Assembly (NCBI RefSeq): GCF_000341355.1
Contig: NC_020300.1
Location: 1,183,501-1,247,500, forward strand
DNA: 64,000 nt
From: Bartonella australis AUST/NH1
GTDB taxonomy: Bacteria > Pseudomonadota > Alphaproteobacteria > Rhizobiales > Rhizobiaceae
Direction of reading: 5' to 3'
Below the pieces are notes generated by a model. The model worked only from the letters and a program-made list of their open reading frames with translations. It was not told the DNA's origin and did not search any database. Made by a program: the position numbers and the translations under genes. Below, piece by piece: positions 59,603 to 64,000 of the stretch (position 1 is its first letter; every line of letters begins with the position of its first letter).

Positions 59603-60790
59603 CTATGATATATACTTAACTTCAGTTTTAATATAAAGTGTAAATCCAACGATACATAATAACGCTAGTAATATAGCAACTATATGAGGTTGATGACCTG
59701 ATATCTTACCTATAAGAGCTGCACTAACAGCCGCGCTCCCTAACTGCAAGAATCCCATAACACCTGACGCCGTTCCCGACGCTTGAGAATGAGAAGAGAT
59801 GGCAAGTGCTGTTCCGAGTGGTAATAAAAAACCATTACTAAAAGTAAGTAACGAAATAGCGACTAAGCTCGTTACCAAAGGCCATACACTTAAGTATATT
59901 TGTACCAAAAACAAAAAACCGGCACAAACAAAAATGAAATATCCAATTTTCAGAGTCCTCTCCAAAGAAAATAGCTTCGTGAAACGTTTGGCGACTATAT
60001 TTCCTAAAACATAAGCGAAAGATAAGCAGATATAACTATAGCTAATATTCTCCTCGACCATACCTAAGTTCGTTAGGAAAAAAGGAGATTCAGAGAGATA
60101 AGCAAAATAAGCCGCATAAGCAAAACAAGGAACCAATGCATAAAAAATAAACTGTTTATTTTTTAAAACTTGAAAAACCGTGTTTACAATACCAGAAAAA
60201 TTAAACTCTCTTCTCTCTTTTTCCGGAAGACTTTCTTCGAAGAAAAATAAGCATAACAAAATAGTCAAAAAGACAAACGCAATGAGAAAGACAAAGCTGG
60301 ACTGCCACTCAAAATATTTTAGCAATGACCCCCCAATCAAAGGTGCTATCGCGGGCGACATCCCTACAAATGGAAAAATAATGAGATAGATATGCCCTGC
60401 AGATTCTTTATCTAACAAATCATTAACGATAGCGCGGCTTAAGACAATCCCTGAACAAGCCCCCATCCCCTGCAAAAAACGCAGGAAAAGAAGGCTACTA
60501 ATATTGGTTGTATAGATAATTCCTATAGTCGTTAATAACCATAAGAACAACCCTAAAAGCAGTGTCTTTTTCCTTCCAAGACTATCGCTTATTGGACCGT
60601 AAATAAGCTGACCAATAGCTATAGCAAACAGAAAAAGAGCAATAACATTTTGAATATCTGATTTACTGACGTGATAATAAACACTCATACGCCCAAGCGC
60701 AGGCAAGAAAATATCTGTAGAAACCAGCCCCCCTACTGACAGACAGGCTATGAAGATAATAAAAATTAATGGTATTTTATCGTTATGCAT
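59603..60790 (-). CDS. Bcr/CflA-family drug efflux transporter
   Basis: A 395-residue 12-helix transporter with the family signatures LPALGRMSVYY, GQLIYGPISDSLGRKKTLLL (MFS motif A), FLQGMGACSGIVLSRAIVND (motif with Arg) and MSPAIAPLIGGSLL. Bcr/CflA members export drugs or small metabolites by proton antiport. Same strand as the hydrolase-fusion operon, 420 bases upstream, so it may export the product or protect from it; that is inference. Confidence 0.88.
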   Translation of the reverse strand: MHNDKIPLIFIIFIACLSVGGLVSTDIFLPALGRMSVYYHVSKSDIQNVIALFLFAIAIGQLIYGPISDSLGRKKTLLLGLFLWLLTTIGIIYTTNISSLLFLRFLQGMGACSGIVLSRAIVNDLLDKESAGHIYLIIFPFVGMSPAIAPLIGGSLLKYFEWQSSFVFLIAFVFLTILLCLFFFEESLPEKERREFNFSGIVNTVFQVLKNKQFIFYALVPCFAYAAYFAYLSESPFFLTNLGMVEENISYSYICLSFAYVLGNIVAKRFTKLFSLERTLKIGYFIFVCAGFLFLVQIYLSVWPLVTSLVAISLLTFSNGFLLPLGTALAISSHSQASGTASGVMGFLQLGSAAVSAALIGKISGHQPHIVAILLALLCIVGFTLYIKTEVKYIS

Positions 60791-61049
60791 ACCATATCCT
60801 ACGTTTTTAGAATCGACAAATAAGTTATATTAGTGATTTTCCTAGCCAAAAAAGTACTTCCCTTACATGCTGCTTTTTAGTTGGTCAATTTATTAAATTT
60901 TGCCCTCTCATTCATCCACCGACTTTTTTCCACCGATGGAGTAGTTTATATTTCTGGGCCTCTGCTGAGAAAGATGCTTTGAGGCTATGAAGTGATTTGA
61001 TTTGGGTTTAGTTTTTTGGCTATGCGGAGATGGGGATTTGAGTTTTGGG

Positions 61050-61800
61050 CTTTACAAAATAGTCGCAACAACAAACGCGGCGAGAAAGACAAAGCTTGAT
61101 TGCTACTCAAATATTTTAGCAACGAACCTCTAATCAAGGGCGCTATCGCAATAATTTTATAGCGACGATTGAGTGGTAAGCTCACTTTTTGGCTTTCCAT
61201 GAGTTTAAAGGGACGCTTTCAGGGCTTGCTTTCTGTAGTTTTTTGTTTTGTTTAGAGGGTGCAGCATTATAGTTTGGAGGAGATTTGTTAGACAATATAT
61301 AGGAGATGATCTGTGAAGCGCATCCATTCTCTGCAAAAACGGGAGAGGAGAAGGTTGTTAATGTTTGTTCTATAAATAACTCTTATAGTCGTTAATAACT
61401 ATAAGAATAGCTCTCAATCAGTGCCTATCTCCCTTCCCAAGCCTATCACTTTTACACTTTAGTTTATTTTCTAGAGGATTTTGGCCTTATAGTGGTATAT
61501 TCAAGGTAAATTCCGCATAAATTATGCTGACAGCCCCTCACGTAAACTAACCTTTATATTTAAACAAAAACAATATTATGATACGTACTTAACTTCATTT
61601 TTAATATAAAGTATAAATCCAACAATACATAATAACGCTGGTAATTAACGACTATATGATGTTTCTTCTCTTATATTTTATTTATAAGAACTGCAGTCCC
61701 TAACTGCGGGGATCCCGTAACAGCTGACGCTTTGGAATGGGAAGAGAAGGCAAGTTCTGTTCCAAACGCTCATAAAAATCCATCACTTATCGTGCTGTTG
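61050..61800 (-). pseudogene. Decayed partial duplicate of the Bcr/CflA gene and its downstream region
   Basis: Fragments match the exporter gene (61075-61150 against 60280-60355) and, in order, its 3' end and downstream DNA (61445-61770 against 59475-59800). No frame is intact. The remaining DNA from 60791 to 61050 and 61800 to 61952 has no gene. Confidence 0.75.
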
Positions 61801-61952
61801 ATAATCTGGCCAATGTCTATCTAACAGCGCTGTTTTCAACTTGGTTGGACTGGATTTTTAGGGATAAGGCTTGCACAGTGGGATTGATTGGTTGCTCTCA
61901 TCTGACGAGATCGGCATCTCATTTGATGAGAGCTTTTTGTGGTTGTATAATT

Positions 61953-62029
<77 letters not shown>

Positions 62030-62150
62030 ACACGAGGTTTTATCGAAGATAAAAACGGCACTATTCCAAAGATGGCGGTGACATTTTTGATTGTCTTTTT
62101 CTTCGCCTTTTTTGAGATTGCGAGAGATTTTCTTTCTATGCGCTTAGCAG

Positions 62151-62267
62151 ACCTGGCAGCGACTTACTCTCCCGTGCCTTAAGGCAAAGTACCATCAGCG
62201 CTGGAACGTTTCACGGCCGAGTTCGGGATGGGATCGGGTGCAGGCGCTCCGCCATAACCACCAGGTC
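62151..62267 (-). rRNA. rrf: 5S ribosomal RNA
   Basis: The minus strand reads GACCTGGTGGTTATGGCGGA at the 5' end and pairs with TGCCAGGTC-type sequence at the 3' end. The internal CCCGATCCCATCCCGAACTC is the conserved 5S loop region. Confidence 0.95.
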
Positions 62268-62339
62268 AGCGAAGAGCATAGAAAGGGGAGAAACTGGTAA
62301 TTTGCTTATATTGAGAATGAACAGAGGAAATGGGAACGA

Positions 62340-64000
<1,661 letters not shown>

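Noticed and set aside
61890..61935. Hairpin GCTCTCATC/GATGAGAGC as terminator of the rRNA operon
   Set aside because: The stem is real, but the T run follows on the plus strand, opposite to rRNA transcription, so I do not call it the operon terminator.

Overview
The window looks like a chromosomal segment of a Bartonella-like alphaproteobacterium (Hyphomicrobiales). Grounds: modest GC, a 23S-5S-tRNA-fMet rRNA operon end at the right edge, and phage gene families (AntA/KilAC antirepressors, HigBA, VapBC, DUF4815 tail protein) that I associate with this group. The genus is inferred, not proven.

Positions 1-40661 hold most of one large prophage. Its late genes run on the minus strand, from TerS/TerL near 26 kb down to the lysis genes near 3 kb. 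The head is lambda-like (TerS, TerL, gpW, portal, S49 protease with an overlapping scaffold, decoration and gpE-type capsid proteins). The tail is P2/Mu-like and contractile (V, W, J, I, sheath, tube, E/E', T, U, X, D). HigBA sits inside the tail operon and VapBC in the early operon. Beyond the lysis cassette (endolysin, Rz, Rz1) is a cargo zone: a PD-(D/E)XK-like protein, two antirepressor genes each with a C4-like structured leader, and the start of a DNA methyltransferase. Replication genes (RuvC-like, a replication protein with built-in iterons, RusA, SSB) read leftwards from an immunity region at 34.6-36.4 kb that has two S24 repressors and two recognisable promoter/operator regions. A rightward operon carries a beta-helix protein, a Sak4-like ATPase, a YqaJ exonuclease and the integrase, and ends beside a tRNA-3'-end-like repeat.

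Positions 40.66-44.04 kb form a small island (MFS transporter, broken P4-type integrase) bounded by the same 16-bp repeat. Positions 44.4-51 kb are the remains of further phages: a BPP-1-type capsid module with a frameshifted cement gene, a rusA fragment fused to the scaffold gene, a dead RelE-type toxin, and up to two extra decayed lysis cassettes. Intact peptidoglycan hydrolase genes (DUF1460 protein, AmiD-like amidase) stand among long degraded stretches.

From about 54.9 kb the content is chromosomal accessory: a membrane protein; then an AT-rich set with an isopropylmalate-dehydrogenase/CinA fusion, an alpha/beta-hydrolase lacking an obvious His/Asp, and a Bcr/CflA exporter. A decayed partial duplicate of the exporter follows, then tRNA-fMet, 5S and the 3' part of 23S on the minus strand.

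The observations most worth following up are the paired C4-like antirepressor leaders with compensatory base changes, the IPMDH-CinA/hydrolase/exporter cluster, the exchangeable cargo cassettes behind the lysis genes, and the iteron origin inside the replication gene.
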